64,000 bases of DNA from Humulus lupulus (taxonomy: Eukaryota; Streptophyta; Magnoliopsida; Rosales; Cannabaceae). Within the stretch, counting starts at the first letter, position 1. Each line of letters starts with the position of its first letter. Positions 36,807 through 51,328 of the stretch are shown one piece after another. The notes below the pieces were generated by a model, which made no database searches, was not told where the DNA came from, and saw only the letters and a list, made by a program, of their open reading frames with translations. The stretch lies in assembly GCF_963169125.1 (NCBI RefSeq), contig NC_084802.1:112906903-112970902 (forward strand). The letters run 5' to 3'. The position numbers and the translations under genes are program-made.

Positions 36807-39005
36807 ATACTAAACCAAGGGGCCGGCTCGGATGAGAGTCTCGATCTCATCTTCCAGATGCCTACAATCATCAGTATTGTGGCCAACATCGTTGTGAAAA
36901 CGGCAAAACTTGGAGGTGTCTCTCTTCCCTTTTTAATGTTTCAACGGCTCCGGCCTCTTCCAGGGGAGGCGAGTAGAGTTAGCTAGGAAGATATTCTCCC
37001 TAGACTAGGTGAGCTCTGTATAAGTCACGTAGATGGGCTTGAACTTGTCTACGGACTTATTCTTCTTTTGGCTGTGCTGGCTGCCTTCACCATTCCCATT
37101 TCTTTTGCCTCCACCGAGCTGGTTACTCTGTGTGATGTTTTGGGTTGCTGCCACGACCTCCGTCCCCACTCCAGCGGGCTAATCAGGGACCTGCCTGGTT
37201 CCTGCAGCTGAGGCTTCGGCTTCCTCCAAGTTGATCCATTCCTGGGCCCTGTTGAGGAACTCGTTAACCGAGCTGACTCCCTTTCTTTGTATATCTTTCC
37301 AGAGATCCCCTCCGACGAGGATTCCAGTTCTCATGGCCATGAGCTTGGAGATATCATCTGCGTCTCTGGCCCGAGCAGCGACGTTCGCAAACCTGCTCAG
37401 GTAGGCCTTCAGAGTTTCGCCGGGCTGCTGCCTCACGTTAGCCAAAGAGTCAGCCTGGATGCGGGTAGCCTGGGAGGCTCAGAATGCCCTTTTAAAGTCA
37501 GCCGAGAAGGTTTTCCAGGAGCTGATTGACTGTCTTTTTCCTTGCTTGAACCACTGCCTGGCTGGTCCAGTCAGTGTGGAAGGAAAGATTAAACACCTCA
37601 GCTCGGGGCCAATGTTATGGGCCATCATCAGGGTGTTGAACATCCCTAGATGATCCGATGGATCTCCGTCCCCATTGAACTTAGACAGGTGCGGCATTCG
37701 GAAACCAGGTGGGTAAGCCATTGCTGCTATGCTGGGGGCGAAGAGCTCCATCTCGTCCCCTGAATCATATTCATCTTTTTCTTTCTCCGATAGGAGCTTC
37801 CTCATCAGCTCCCCCATCTGGGCCAAGCGCTCGAGGGTTTGGTCCTGATGTCCTTGGTTATTCTGGGGCTGTTCAACAACTCCGGATCCATTGTACATAT
37901 TAGGCGGGTTATTGCCCCTCCTATCTTGAGATAGGTTATTTGGGGCATTCCTGCCGTTACGTACTTCGGACAGAGCCCCCCCTGAGCGAGCATGGATGTC
38001 TCCTCCTACTGGCTCCCCTCTATGAGAGTTAAGGCGATCTCGCAGGTCGCCCCCTTGGGTGGCTTGTGGACTTTGTGCCGAGCTCAAATGCTGACGCAAG
38101 TCTCCGCCCGAAAGGTCACTCTGGCGACTATCAGTCCAATAGCTCCTGTTAGAGAGACTTGGAGTCCACCTTTGGTGGTGAGGATCTGGGCTTTCCCTCG
38201 GTGCCCTGCTATGTCGGGGAGGTCCAGCTGATGGCGGGTTCCTCCTGCTACTTCCATAGGCTGGAATATCTCGGACGGGCCGAGGAGGAGATGGATATCT
38301 AATTGGAGACAGAGGATGCCTGACCGGAGAGGCGATCCTAGTTCCATCAGGACGGATCAAATTAGGTGGGGGCCTTTCATCCCTGCCAACCTATGGGTCT
38401 CGCGCCTGGCGATTTGGATGAGGCGCAGGACGACTATTGGGGACGGGCTGACGCTGCGAGCCTTCCCCGGACCTCTTTCTGGAATTTCCCCGAGCTCTCC
38501 TGGGCGCGCTCGAGGCTGGTTGGGAGCTAGGAGTTGAAGTTCTGACCGAACGGCTATACTGCTGTTGTTCGGCTCTAGGCATTTCTCCAAAGTTTGCCTC
38601 TCGATGGTGCGATGAGGGAGTGGAGTTGGCTGTCGGAAGTCTGTCTGAGCGGCTATGCCTGGACCGATTACCCCGGCGAGACTTAGGAGCCTCGCCTTGC
38701 CTCTCTCCGACGTTAGCGTCGGTTGTGAGAGGGGGTAGTCGGGCCAGCACATCCTTGATCTGCTGGTTAGCTATTGCTAGCTGGCTCCTCAGCTGAGCAT
38801 TCTCCATTTCCACCATCGTGTAATAACATGGGTTTGGATTAGGTGGTCGGGGCGCCGAACTTCCAGTATCATCTTGGCCCGCCGGCTGCTTGCCTGGCCG
38901 CTGTTGGACTTCAGGAAATTGTTCATCAGGGATGGCAGTATGATAAGCCTCCTGCCCATCATGCTGTTCCGTCTCGTTACCGTGTCTGGATCGGGTAGTC
39001 ACCAT
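36807..39005 (-). pseudogene. Tat element 1 gag
   Basis: The start is ATG 39005 (MVTTRSRHGNETEQHDG), 53 bases inside the 5' LTR. A long charged, Ser/Arg/Pro-rich N-terminal region (to about 37800) precedes the capsid-like segment: MPHLSKFNGDGDPSDHLGMF near 37690, TGPARQWFKQ and FKRAF near 37480, then the LKAYLSRF block (37410). A compact zinc-knuckle-like motif [14 protein letters not shown] follows near 36880, in the C-x3-H-x4-GH form common in Tat gags. Stops or shifts near 38390, 38360, 37478 and 37180 and around 36800-37000 break it. The Gag would form the particle shell. Confidence 0.8.
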
Positions 39006-39040
39006 AGTTGGATTACGACAGCACTAATCGATCTTGCTCT

Positions 39041-39057
39041 CAATGAAAGCACCAAAC
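39041..39057 (-). other. Putative primer-binding site of Tat element 1
   Basis: On the minus strand the sequence after the 5' LTR reads GTTTGGTGCTTTCATTG. It is at the right place for a primer-binding site and starts with a TGG-type match, but I cannot name the tRNA. Confidence 0.45.
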
Positions 39058-39812
39058 TGTTGACGCAGTTCTTCGCCAACGGGTAATTAAGAAAAGAAGA
39101 GAAAGGAATTAGTGCTTAAGTTGAACCGAAATAAATAAATGATCTTCGAAATGAAATGGTGACTCAGAATACGTTTTTTAAGTGGTTCAAAGGTTAAAAT
39201 CCTTCTACTCCACTAGTCAGTATTATTGCTATATACTGGGTATTTGATTACAGGGCGTTTCTTACAATCGAGAATCCAACCTCTATTAACTCCCAAGGTC
39301 TCCATATTTATAGGAGAAGGCACCTGGGAGTTGGTAAGAAGGTTATCCCGTGACCTTCTTACCTATCATGTCAACTCTGTGACATTCATGATTAATTCCT
39401 AAACCTGACACATAAGTGTGGTCAAATCAATAGGTAAGGGGATAATGGGCCGCACGGCCCAACCCAATCGTGGGTGTCTAAATACGCATGTTCCTGCTGC
39501 GTGTCCGAGAAGTCAGGGGTATATCAGACACGTGATGTCTGATATATGCACGTTTATCTTGCGTGATTGACTTTATAAAAGGTCACAGCCTCCAACTCCA
39601 GCTCGCACCACGAGCTTCATGCTTCCCTCGACCTGCGGCCTTCAGAGTCCAGACCCAGTCCTTAAGCAATCTTGGCGAACCCTTAGGTTGTCTCGAGCTA
39701 AGCAGGTAGGACCTTACGATGGCAGCTCCGGTCTTGGGGATGTCCACGTGGTAGTCATGATTAGGCCGTATCTCAGCTCGTTAATCAGCCCGTGGGAAAA
39801 TCAGGGCGTACA
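39058..39812 (-). repeat. 5' LTR of Tat element 1 (755 bp)
   Basis: Same sequence as 27104-27846, with about 25 substitutions and a 12-base addition (TTAATCAGCCCG near 39781). It is followed by the GAGTC duplication. Confidence 0.93.
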
Positions 39813-41837
39813 GAGTCTATTTTTAACATCGAGGAATATAATTGGAGATTAGTTAGGTATCGGGAATTAAGCGGGAAATATTAGAGACACTCGAGGAATT
39901 AGCGGGAATTGGGTAAAATGACTAAAATGCCCCTAAGTGGATTAAAGGGTTTAGACTTAATAGGGAGGGCATTAAGGTCATTTAGCTTGCAAGGGATAGA
40001 TATGTTGAGGCTTTATGTTAGTGGAAATTTTAGAAAGTAATAGAAGTCTGAAAGAAAGGAAAGAAGGAAAAGAAAAAAAACGAGAAAAAGAAAGGGAGAA
40101 AACAGAGAGAGTTTTCTAAGGTCGGTTTATGCTTCCTTCATCAGTTTCTTGAGGATTTTTGGAGCAAAGTTCAGAGGAGAGCTGGGTTAGGTTGAGCATC
40201 AAGGATCCTAAGCTAGGTTTGAGGAATTGGCAGAGGTTTAGCAAGAACTCACCAACACTTGAGGTAAAATTCTGTAAGTTCCTTCAGTTCTGATTTTGGT
40301 ATTTAGCAGAGATATCTAAGCTGTGTTGATGGGAAATTCTAGGGAAGTTGGAGCCAAGGGTTGAGGAAAAGCAAGCCAAGGAGGTCTAGAGACAACTTGA
40401 GGTCGAAGTTCCATTAAAGGTATTAATTCTAAGCCTCTAACTCTGATGTTTTGACTGGTTTTGCTGAGTTTCTGAGCTTAGGGACAGCTATGGTGAATTT
40501 TGGGATTAGAGGTCCATGTGATTGGGTTTTGAGTTTTTGGGGTGCTTGGGATGAGTGGAGTATGTTTATAAGGTTTTTTTTGAGGTTGGCAAAGGTTTGG
40601 AGAAGTTTTGGTTGAGTTTGGTTCGAGGGAATCGCAGGAAGAGAAATTTGGAGTTGGCCTGTCTGTGACTAGCGCTACAGCGCTAGCCTTTGGGCACTGT
40701 AGCGCTAGGCCATGCATGCTGAGGGGATTTTGCTTTTGTTTGTAGAGCTGTAGCGCCCTCCTAAGAGCGCTGTAGCGCTGCCCTGTTTTCAGGAAGGGAT
40801 TTTAGGGTTGTTTGCAAGGGTTTTTGACCAAGGGTTTGGGGTTTGATTCCACCACCTTGTTTGGTGGAACTAGGACTTCCTGGGGGCTTAGGATTGGTCC
40901 CGAGGCTAGGTTTTGGACTTGAGGTTTGATGATGACATTGGCCTATGGTTGTGTATAGGTGAGCGCTAGGGCTCGAGAGGGATAGTGCTCAAGGAGTCAA
41001 GTGATCAGAGCTAGCAAATTGAAAGGTAAGAAAACTGCACCCGGTTATATGTTTGTGATGGGACTAAGTGCTCCCGATATTTGTGTTATGTCAATGATGG
41101 TATCATGCCATGGGACATGTGATAGCGGCCTAAGAGTGTTGTACACAATAATTGCGCACAGGGCGCGGCTTGGCCAATGGTAGCCGATGACAGCTTAATA
41201 TTCACTGAGCTCGGTTTAAGCGGGCCGGAGTCAATGGGATAACGGAGGGAGCGGCCTGAGGGTGCTAGCCCTAGTTATCATTTGTGAACTGATATCTGAT
41301 ATGAGTTGATATGTTTAGTATGTTGAATACTTGATTATATTGAATGATTATATGGTTGAGAACATGTGATGCAATATGAGATATTGATTTGTCTGTTGAT
41401 TGCTTATGCTTTATTGTTGTGTTTTCTTGCTGGGCCTTGGCTCACGGGTGCTACGTGGTGCAGGTAAAGGCAAGGCCAAGTTGGACCAATCCTGAGATGG
41501 AGAGCTGCGGGGTTGAATGTACATAGCCGGCTGTTCGATCACCATGGACAAGGAGTGGATCAGAACAGGGATTGCCTAAATGTCTGTTTTCCCTTAATAT
41601 GGCTTGATATTGTAATTAAACCTTATATCTTTTGTAAACTGTCTTTAATCTTAATATTTTTTGGATCCCGTGTAAACAGGAAATGTTTTTTAATGAAAAT
41701 GTGGCTTTTGAGACCAAAACATTTTAACCCTAGTTCCTTTGTAGTTTCATAACACGTTTTAACTATATGACTTGATTAGCAAGTCTAGCACTTTATAAAC
41801 ACACAGTGTAACGGTCTTGGCTATCCAGTGCGTTACA

Positions 41838-42829
41838 TACCTATTACTCTACGTCAACGATATGCTTATTATAAGCAAAGAAAGGACCATTATAGATTCA
41901 CTAAAGGTACAGCTGAGAACGGAATTTGAAATGAAAGACATTGGCAAAGCATCTAAGATCCTAGGAATTTCTATAAGTAGAGACAAAAGCAAGGGAAAGC
42001 TGGTGCTAAGTCAAGAGGATGACATCAAGAAAATTTTGAAGAAATTGTCTATGAAATAAGCTAAGGTTACTAAGCAACCAATTACAAGTCAACATCGACT
42101 CTCTAAAGATCAGTGCCCTAAGACTAAGGAAGAACAAGACTGTTTGAGTAAAGTACCTTACACTAATGCAGTAGGTTCTATCATGTATCTCGTGGTCTGT
42201 ACAAGACCAGATTTAGCTTATGAAATGAGCATGTTGAGCAAATATATGTCTGACCCGGGTAAAGAACATTGGCAAGCAATGAAACGGGCATTCTGGTATC
42301 TACTAGGCACTACTAAGGTGGGATTAGTTTACAAAAAGCAAGTATCTAACATTCTCCTAGAAGGCTACAGTGATGCAGATTATGCTAGTGACAGAGATCA
42401 ACGAAGATCTACATCAGCATATTATTTCTTACTTGAGGGAAACTGTATAAGTTGGAGTGTTAAAATCCAGCCAGTAGTGGCTTTATCCACTCCTGAATAT
42501 GATTATATTGTTGTTACATAAGCAATAAAAGAATCCCTATGGATACATGTTCTAATGAAGGAAATAAACCTACAATGCAAGGTTCCTACAATTTATTTAG
42601 ACAGTCAAAGCTGCATCTAATTACACAAGAATCCTGTCTTTCATGACACCAAGCATGTGGAGATTAAATACCATTTCATAAGGGAAAAGGAGTCTCAGGG
42701 AAAGGTTCTAATCGAAAAGGTTCCCACTGAGGAGAATCCAGCAGATATGGGAACGAAAATTGTGACCTTATACAAATTCAACCTATGTATGAATTTGTTA
42801 GGGGTCGACGCTAGAGGATAAGAAGCAAG
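41838..42829 (+). pseudogene. Copia pol, continued: RT end and RNase H
   Basis: The frame resumes at the duplicated TACCT with YLLLYVNDMLII, the RT active-site box in which the usual YVDD is YVND, a change at a catalytic aspartate. It continues with EFEMKDIGKASKILGISI and TRPDLAYEMSMLSKYMSDPG (about 42200). The RNase H region has EGYSDADYASDRDQRRSTS (about 42360). The final block is VFHDTKHVEIKYHFIRE (about 42640), NPADMGTK and the end LGVDARG near 42820. A stop near 42056, one near 42519 and one near 42620 break it. Confidence 0.85.
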
Positions 42830-42850
42830 GAAAGAGAGTTAAGACCCTTA

Positions 42851-43084
42851 AGGGGTGTTCGATATGAGGTTTGGGTTTGTGGGAGTAGAGTTAGAGGGAG
42901 TTTAGATTAAGGGAATGTGAAACTCAAGTGTTTAAAAGAGTTAAGATTACCCTCAAATCAAGCTAAAAATTGGGACCCACTTGGAAACACAAACTCCCAA
43001 GCCATTAAAAATACATTTACCAAACATGGGTTAGATTTTACATTCTCATTCTCACCAAACCAAACACCCATACCAAACACCCCC
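42851..43084. mobile_element. 234-bp Tourist-like MITE with TTA target duplication
   Basis: The left end AGGGGTGTTCGATATG and the reverse complement of the right end, GGGGGTGTTTGGTATG, form terminal inverted repeats. TTA flanks both sides (42848-42850 and 43085-43087). Size, TSD and GGGTGTTTGG-type ends fit PIF/Harbinger MITEs. It lies in the copia sequence between RNase H and the 3' LTR. The ORF at 42917-43123 is a shadow of it. Confidence 0.75.
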
Positions 43085-43124
43085 TTAGAGGTATCCTTCA
43101 CTAAAGGATTTGACTTAATATGAG

Positions 43125-43140
43125 AAATTGGGTGGAAACT
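43125..43140 (+). other. Copia polypurine tract
   Basis: AAATTGGGTGGAAACT immediately precedes the LTR start TGTTGAAATAACAAG, a typical copia arrangement. Confidence 0.65.
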
Positions 43141-43735
43141 TGTTGAAATAACAAGTCCTTACGTTAAGCAACAACTCATCCAATAACAGAAGACAGTTAC
43201 AACATAATTTTGTTACAAAACTAATGACAGATCATCAATCAAGATTTTACCTACTTCTACTCTAAGCTATACATAAAGCTCTATTTTGTCTCATTTTGTA
43301 CTGTAACAACAAAAAAAGGCAGAGAGAAAAATCTTTACCGAAAAGAGCCATTTTTGTTTTCTGAGAGTCTTGAAAGATTGTAAGAAAAAAAAAGGAGGGT
43401 CATGAGAGAAATGCTAGAATTTCTGTATTTAGAGATTCATAGTAAAAAGATAAAAGAAAGGAGATTACCTTGCCAATGCATTGTGGCTGGAATCTTCAGG
43501 AGACTTTGTAACTAGTTCACCATTTTAGTGCAGACTGAGCTCAAATACCTCTGAGGCAAGCTCAAAGAGGATTAGCCCCTGATTTAAGGGAGTGAACCTC
43601 TATAAATCTAGTATCTTTATCTTTGATATCTCTAGTGATGATTGATGCTTTATTTCTTCCATTTATCGTGTGTTTCTTGCCCTAATTTTGCAATTCAATT
43701 TCTTCTATGGTTTTTGAAGTCAATTCAAACCTACA
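43141..43735 (+). repeat. Copia 3' LTR (right boundary approximate)
   Basis: It begins TGTTGAAATAACAAG after the polypurine tract. The right end is not certain: a CTACA at 43731-43735 is one candidate. The 5' LTR is absent, so neither pairing nor a target duplication can confirm it. Confidence 0.5.
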
Positions 43736-45170
43736 AAGGAATATTGTAGGGTTATTAGAAATTAAATTTGATATATATTGTGTTATACATATACTGAACT
43801 GTGAAAAAAAGTGAATGTGAATTGCATGTGTTACTCGCACGTGTAAAAGGTCAAGTAGGACCTTAGGGTACTAATGAATGTATGAGTTGGTGTAGGATCA
43901 AGACACTAAAATCCCTACATGTCATAATAGGTTCAAATTGTCACACAGATGTAGAGAATTTACTTATTAGAAAGAATATGAAATTCATTAGAAAACTACT
44001 ATTAATAGAGAAAAAAATTGTTAAAACTAGAGTAAATACAATAAAAATGATTGTTATATGATGAAGACAAAAATCCTAAATTTTTTAACATGTAAGTTCT
44101 TGTTAATTGATTGTATTTACTTATTTTATTGTTCATTTGTTCTTAATCTTCTGAATCAAATCTTGCTTAATCAAATAAAATTAAGACTAATGAAATTGGT
44201 AATTAATAAGTAGTGGGAACAATACCTTATTTTCACTCTATTACTTGTTTACAATTGCGTGCATGTTCGTATCTCAAACGTATCCCAAATTTCATAAGAG
44301 CAGTTATCATGAGAATGTTACAAAAGATAATTAAATTAAATACATTAATTACGACAGTTTATACTACATTTGAAACACCTACATTAACTACACTCTTTAA
44401 GGCTGTTCGAGCATTTCTTAATGTCGTCCTAGACTTAAAAGTCGTTTGGGCTTCGTATAAAAAGATGTACTCACACGTTCACGCAAGATAAGATCATCGT
44501 GCAAGCCCAGTTCTTACGATAAACAAGTTTATTGTCGCAAACAAATCATAAAACAAGTGAGAAGCCCTAACAACCTTCACGCAAATCATAACGTTTCTTG
44601 TGAAGAAGATACTACGAGTTGTCTTAAACATATCTTGGATAGCATAAGAGACAGGTAAAATTTCATAATAATATAGCATGAGCTGTCATAAACATGTCTT
44701 GCATCCTACATGGTGTAATTTGGTGAATTTAAAGGCAAAATTGCACAAGGCGAAGTCGTACTTGCACACTTGGTAAAAATACCCTATAACACAAACAAAG
44801 CAGGAGAGAATTTGAGATGTGTTGAAAGAGAAATGATATGCCATTACTATTAGCAATGAACATGCAAGTAACAAGTAGGAGTTGCAGCATGGGAAGTCCA
44901 ACGCTGTTAAGACTTAATTTACAGAGTACAATGAAGCTGACAATATATTATGTCTGCCGTTCAAATGCACCATAAAATAGAGTGCTATATATACAAATCT
45001 GCATCTGAATCATATTTAATAAAATATTCCACCCATCTTCGTATCTCCATCGGTGAGGGAATGGAAATGAGAGTACGCCAAATCAAGAACACCAACCATA
45101 CTGTAATTTCTTATAAGCCAAGTTTCTCTCGCTTTGGTTACTCTTGCATTAAACCTTTTACCTTATTTGT
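43736..45170. other. AT-rich intergenic sequence and likely 3' UTR of the protease gene
   Basis: No convincing gene is visible. ORFs at 44213-44491 and 44950-45174 show no domain. The right part, up to 45170, should contain the 3' UTR and poly(A) signals of the minus-strand protease gene; AT-rich runs such as TTTAATAAAATATT near 45016 are present. Confidence 0.4.
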
Positions 45171-48241
<3,071 letters not shown>

Positions 48242-48323
48242 CTCTTATGCTTTTTTATTCTAATAAAATATGGTTCTCAAAAAAGTATGAGAAAGTGGAT
48301 GGGAGGGTCGAGGTGGAGGTCGC

Positions 48324-48331
48324 CTTATAAA
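48324..48331 (-). promoter_or_regulatory. TATA box of the RD21-like gene
   Basis: The palindromic CCTTTATAAGG gives TTATAAGG on the minus strand, about 83-90 bases before the ATG at 48241. That allows a 5' UTR of roughly 50-60 bases, which is ordinary for plants. Confidence 0.65.
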
Positions 48332-49335
48332 GGCAAAATCCCAAATTTCTTGAGGATAATTTAATAATATTATAATAAAGAAAAATATATTATAATTTCT
48401 TTCTTGAAAACTTAATTGTAAAAATAAAAATATGAGTTTTATTCGAAGAAGAAAGAGAAAATGGAGCATGTGAGAAAGAGGATATTATCATATTATACGT
48501 AAGTAAAGGCGGTAGTGTTCTCACGCTCCTTGCGGTTGGATCAATTAATTGTACGAAAAAGAAAGAGACACTCGCCGTAGCGTGGTCGTGGTGTGTGGTG
48601 AGAGTGGGTGGGAAGGAAGGAAGGAAAAAAGTCTTTCTTATTTGTTGAGCGAATGGAAATGAGCCACGTAGTCGTAATGTTTGAGTGGTGTGGTGAGACT
48701 TCATGTTTTTAGTTTGTGTGTGTGGGACCACCTAGAAAGGCTAAAAGTTTGGAGGAGCTTTCGTATTGCCATGCGCCAGCACCGGTTTTTCAACCTCAAA
48801 TGTCATATGATTGTTACTGGTTATAATTACTAGTTTGTTACTGATTACGGCCATTTACTGTGTTACTGGCTCCACTTTTGTTTGTGTCTGATTAAAAACT
48901 AAATATCACCGAAAATTTCGAAAAAATTAATGGGTAATTTGAAATTTATGACAATAGCAATAAATTATCTTGCAAGGAATGGGCAAAAGTATAATTTAAA
49001 ATAAAATATGTTTCAAAAATAATTATGTCAAAATATTAATTTTCTTCTTAATTACAGTACTTGCAGACTTTTCCCTTAGAATACTTTTATTTGGCAAGTA
49101 CTATAGCACTTATAGACTTTTACTTTTTCTATCTAAAATAAAAACAGTTTGCTGAAATAATAGTTAAAAAAATATTTTAACAAAATAAAATTTTAATTAA
49201 TTGATTGATTTTAAATTAAAATAAATAAAAAAATCATTTTAAAATATAAAAAATCAATAAAAACTTATTTTTAAATTTATGAAATTATATAAAATCCTAT
49301 AAAAAATAATTAATAAACATCAAATTTTTGTAAAC
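48332..49335. other. Protease promoter region and AT-rich spacer
   Basis: The first 450 bases are the upstream region of the protease gene, with short purine-rich repeats (GGAAGGAAGG near 48611). From about 48900 it becomes very AT-rich with no gene. No regulatory element can be assigned with confidence. Confidence 0.35.
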
Positions 49336-50042
49336 GAGCTTGTAAGTGTAAGTTGTCTTTTCCTTTTGAGATTCAATAATTTTATCTATTATAGTCAATT
49401 TAACTTTTGTGCTGATCGCAGACAATGCTGACCGTTACTGTCGGCCGTCTCCGCTCGGGTGTCATCATCGAGCAATCTAAGGTGTCCGAGCAACAACACG
49501 CGGAGGAGCTCAAGGCCGCAGAAGCGAAACATGCCGAGCAGCTTGAGGCGGCTCAGAAGGCAAACGCGACATTGCTCGAGGAGAAAAATACGCTGGCTGA
49601 GGAGGTGAAGGTAAAGCAGACTGCCCTAGAGAAAGTCATCGAGGCCAAGGCGAAGTACAAAGAGTCTAACCTCATCACTTTTCGTGAGGCCAAAAAGCTC
49701 AAGGCGGACCTGATCGCGAGCAAGCAAGAGGTTGAAACACTGGAGGCTCGGATCGACGAACTTAAAAAAGCCAACACCAACAACCTAGAGAGGTACAAGG
49801 GTGCCACGGCTAAGTGTTTCTACGACTTCTGGAAACACAATCAAGGGGCCGATTTCAGCTATTTTCCCGAGCGCATGAGGCACACTGAGATAGCTCGATG
49901 CGTTGCTCACTTGGCAGAAGAAGAGAAAGCGAAGACCCCAGCCTCGCCTGAAATCTCTTTGGCCACTAGCGTTGAAGGGGTGGATAATGAAGCCGTTGCT
50001 GCAGTCGACCAAGAAAATCCACAAGACCCTCCTGCCTCGTAG
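49336..50042 (+). pseudogene. C-terminal exon of an antisense gene from a third Tat element
   Basis: An intact last exon (about 49420-50042) starts after an acceptor (CTGATCGCAG). A GTAAGTG-type donor lies upstream near 49341. It encodes a Glu/Ala/Lys coiled coil (EELKAAEAKHAEQLEAAQK) followed by FYDFWKHNQGADFSYF. The last segment matches the end of the element 1 protein (FYHCWAYN, stop, DADFSFL), where element 1 has a TAG. The exon ends DPPAS at 50040. All upstream exons are missing. It is cut on the right by Tat element 2 at 50448. This is the tail of a separate, older Tat insertion. Confidence 0.7.
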
Positions 50043-50447
50043 TATTTTTATTTTAATTTTATCTCGGCCTACGGGCCGTGATGTAAAGACAATTTTTACT
50101 TTTATTGCTGTATGGGCAGCTTTTTTTCCTTTAAACAAACAATTACATCAGAGCGGTTACTGCTCGCGATGTAAAGGGATTCCTTTTGATATTATAATAT
50201 TTGCGCTTTATTGTAATATTTGTTCGCATGACCGAACTTAGCATAGTACTTTGGTTTGATTTAACAAAATACAAAATTTTGAAAAATACTCTAAGTACCA
50301 TCGCATGCTTTCACTTATTTTTCTCGTGTGTTTACATACCTGTCGATATGCTTTGCTTACTATATGCCTTATATGCCCCCCAAGTGATTGAGGAGCTTTA
50401 GGTCCTTGGTCGAACATTACTGCTTGTAGTAAAGAATTTAAAATGAT
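50043..50447. other. Post-ORF region of the third Tat relic
   Basis: Sequence between the coiled-coil exon and the next LTR. It holds a C-rich ATATGCCCCCCAAGTG at 50371-50386, the counterpart of the second purine tract in the other Tat elements. No tandem array is visible here, unlike the other two. Confidence 0.5.
50371..50386 (-). other. Second polypurine-like tract of the third Tat relic
   Basis: On the minus strand this reads CACTTGGGGGGCATAT, matching the motif at 32531-32547 closely. Confidence 0.5.
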
Positions 50448-51328
50448 TGTTTACCGAGTTTTTCGGAAACGAATACAAACAAAATAATAAAAAGATAAGA
50501 ACTGTAGAAGTGCATAAATATAAATAGACAAACAGGTTTTTTACGTGGTTCAGGCGTTAACGAGCCCTAGTCCACGAGTCGATGTTATTATACTTGTAGA
50601 GAATTACAGTAAGATGGCTGGTGTACAAGAACCTCACAAACTCACAATGTTTCTCTTGGGTTCTCTTGAGGAAGATGAAGCTAGAGAGATTTTGGCATAG
50701 TTCTTGCTATGTAATTTGTTGGCCCTCCTCCTATCGTAAAATGAGGAGGTCTTTATAGCTAGGGTTTTGGATTAGGGTTTTACTCTGCCCCCATGAGTCT
50801 TAATTACACCAGCCGTAAATTGGGGATACAATTACCCTAGTAGCATGGCTACAAGGCTCTACGTAGGTATAATTACATGAAAATATGGGGAATGTCAAAA
50901 GGCAGCTGTCTTTTCCAGGCTGTCAGCGGAACAGTAGGCGAAAAGGCACTTTTAGGCGTGCTGGGATGTGTGCGGCCTCGACCTGTTAGGCGGGATCCTG
51001 TCAGGTGAGTATCATTCCAACTGTGCCTCCTCCGTGACTCGACCACTTGGTCTTCTTCCGTGCGAGGCACGGAACTGTATCCGCGAAGGTAACCTGAAGA
51101 GCTTCTCCTGGAAGGACCTTCCCCGAAGGATATCCCTTCGGGAGTCCGGGAGAATTGACGAGCTTCCGGGTCGCGGTTGCTTGAAAGAGTGTGCTAGACA
51201 CTAAACGGGAGAGGCGAAGCCTTTCTGTCCATCCGCGAGCCCTGGTCACCCTTCGTGAAAGACTTTGATAATTCTGCTTCCCCGAGGCTACCCATCTAAA
51301 CGCTATCCGGAAATTTGGATAAAATTTA
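50448..51328 (-). repeat. 3' LTR of Tat element 2 (boundaries approximate)
   Basis: It starts TGTTTACCGAGTTTTTCGG, which parallels TGTTGACGCGGTTCTTTGCC of element 1. It ends just before the CCCCCCAAGG tract, at GGATAAAATTTA, without an obvious CA. The partner LTR is outside the window, so the exact ends are inferred. Confidence 0.6.

Larger units (their letters stand above)
27104..39812 (-). mobile_element. Tat-lineage Ty3/gypsy element 1, complete with both LTRs
   Basis: LTRs lie at 27104-27846 and 39058-39812, both TGTTGACGC...GGGCGTACA in plus orientation. The 5-bp target duplication GAGTC is at 27099-27103 and 39813-39817. Gag-pol is on the minus strand. An opposite-strand gene (28140-31557) and a 119-bp tandem array (31711-32535) sit between pol and the 3' LTR. 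Two RNase H domains and the antisense ORF fit the Tat lineage. Roughly 25 substitutions and one 12-base indel separate the LTRs by my count, so the insertion is fairly recent compared with its targets. Nonsense codons make this copy non-autonomous. Confidence 0.93.
26700..41837 (+). mobile_element. Tekay-family solo LTR (26700-27103 and 39818-41837), interrupted by a Tat element
   Basis: It starts TGTAACGACCC and ends CAGTGCGTTACA. It matches the reverse complement of the 16519-18907 LTR along its length. The two pieces total about 2.4 kb, equal to a full LTR. TACCT flanks it on both outer sides, and the copia reading frame resumes directly after, so only an LTR remains here: a solo LTR from recombination. 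The Tat element is inserted between 27103 and 39813, duplicating GAGTC. Confidence 0.9.
25203..43735 (+). mobile_element. Ty1/copia element, 3' half, split by nested insertions
   Basis: Copia pol sequence runs 25203-26699. It resumes in register at 41838 and continues through RNase H to a 3' LTR beginning at 43141. The gap is exactly the solo LTR plus its nested Tat element, with TACCT duplicated at 26695-26699 and 41838-41842. The 5' part (5' LTR, gag, protease, start of integrase) is missing to the left of 25203. A MITE lies in the 3' untranslated part. This is the oldest layer of the nest. Confidence 0.85.
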
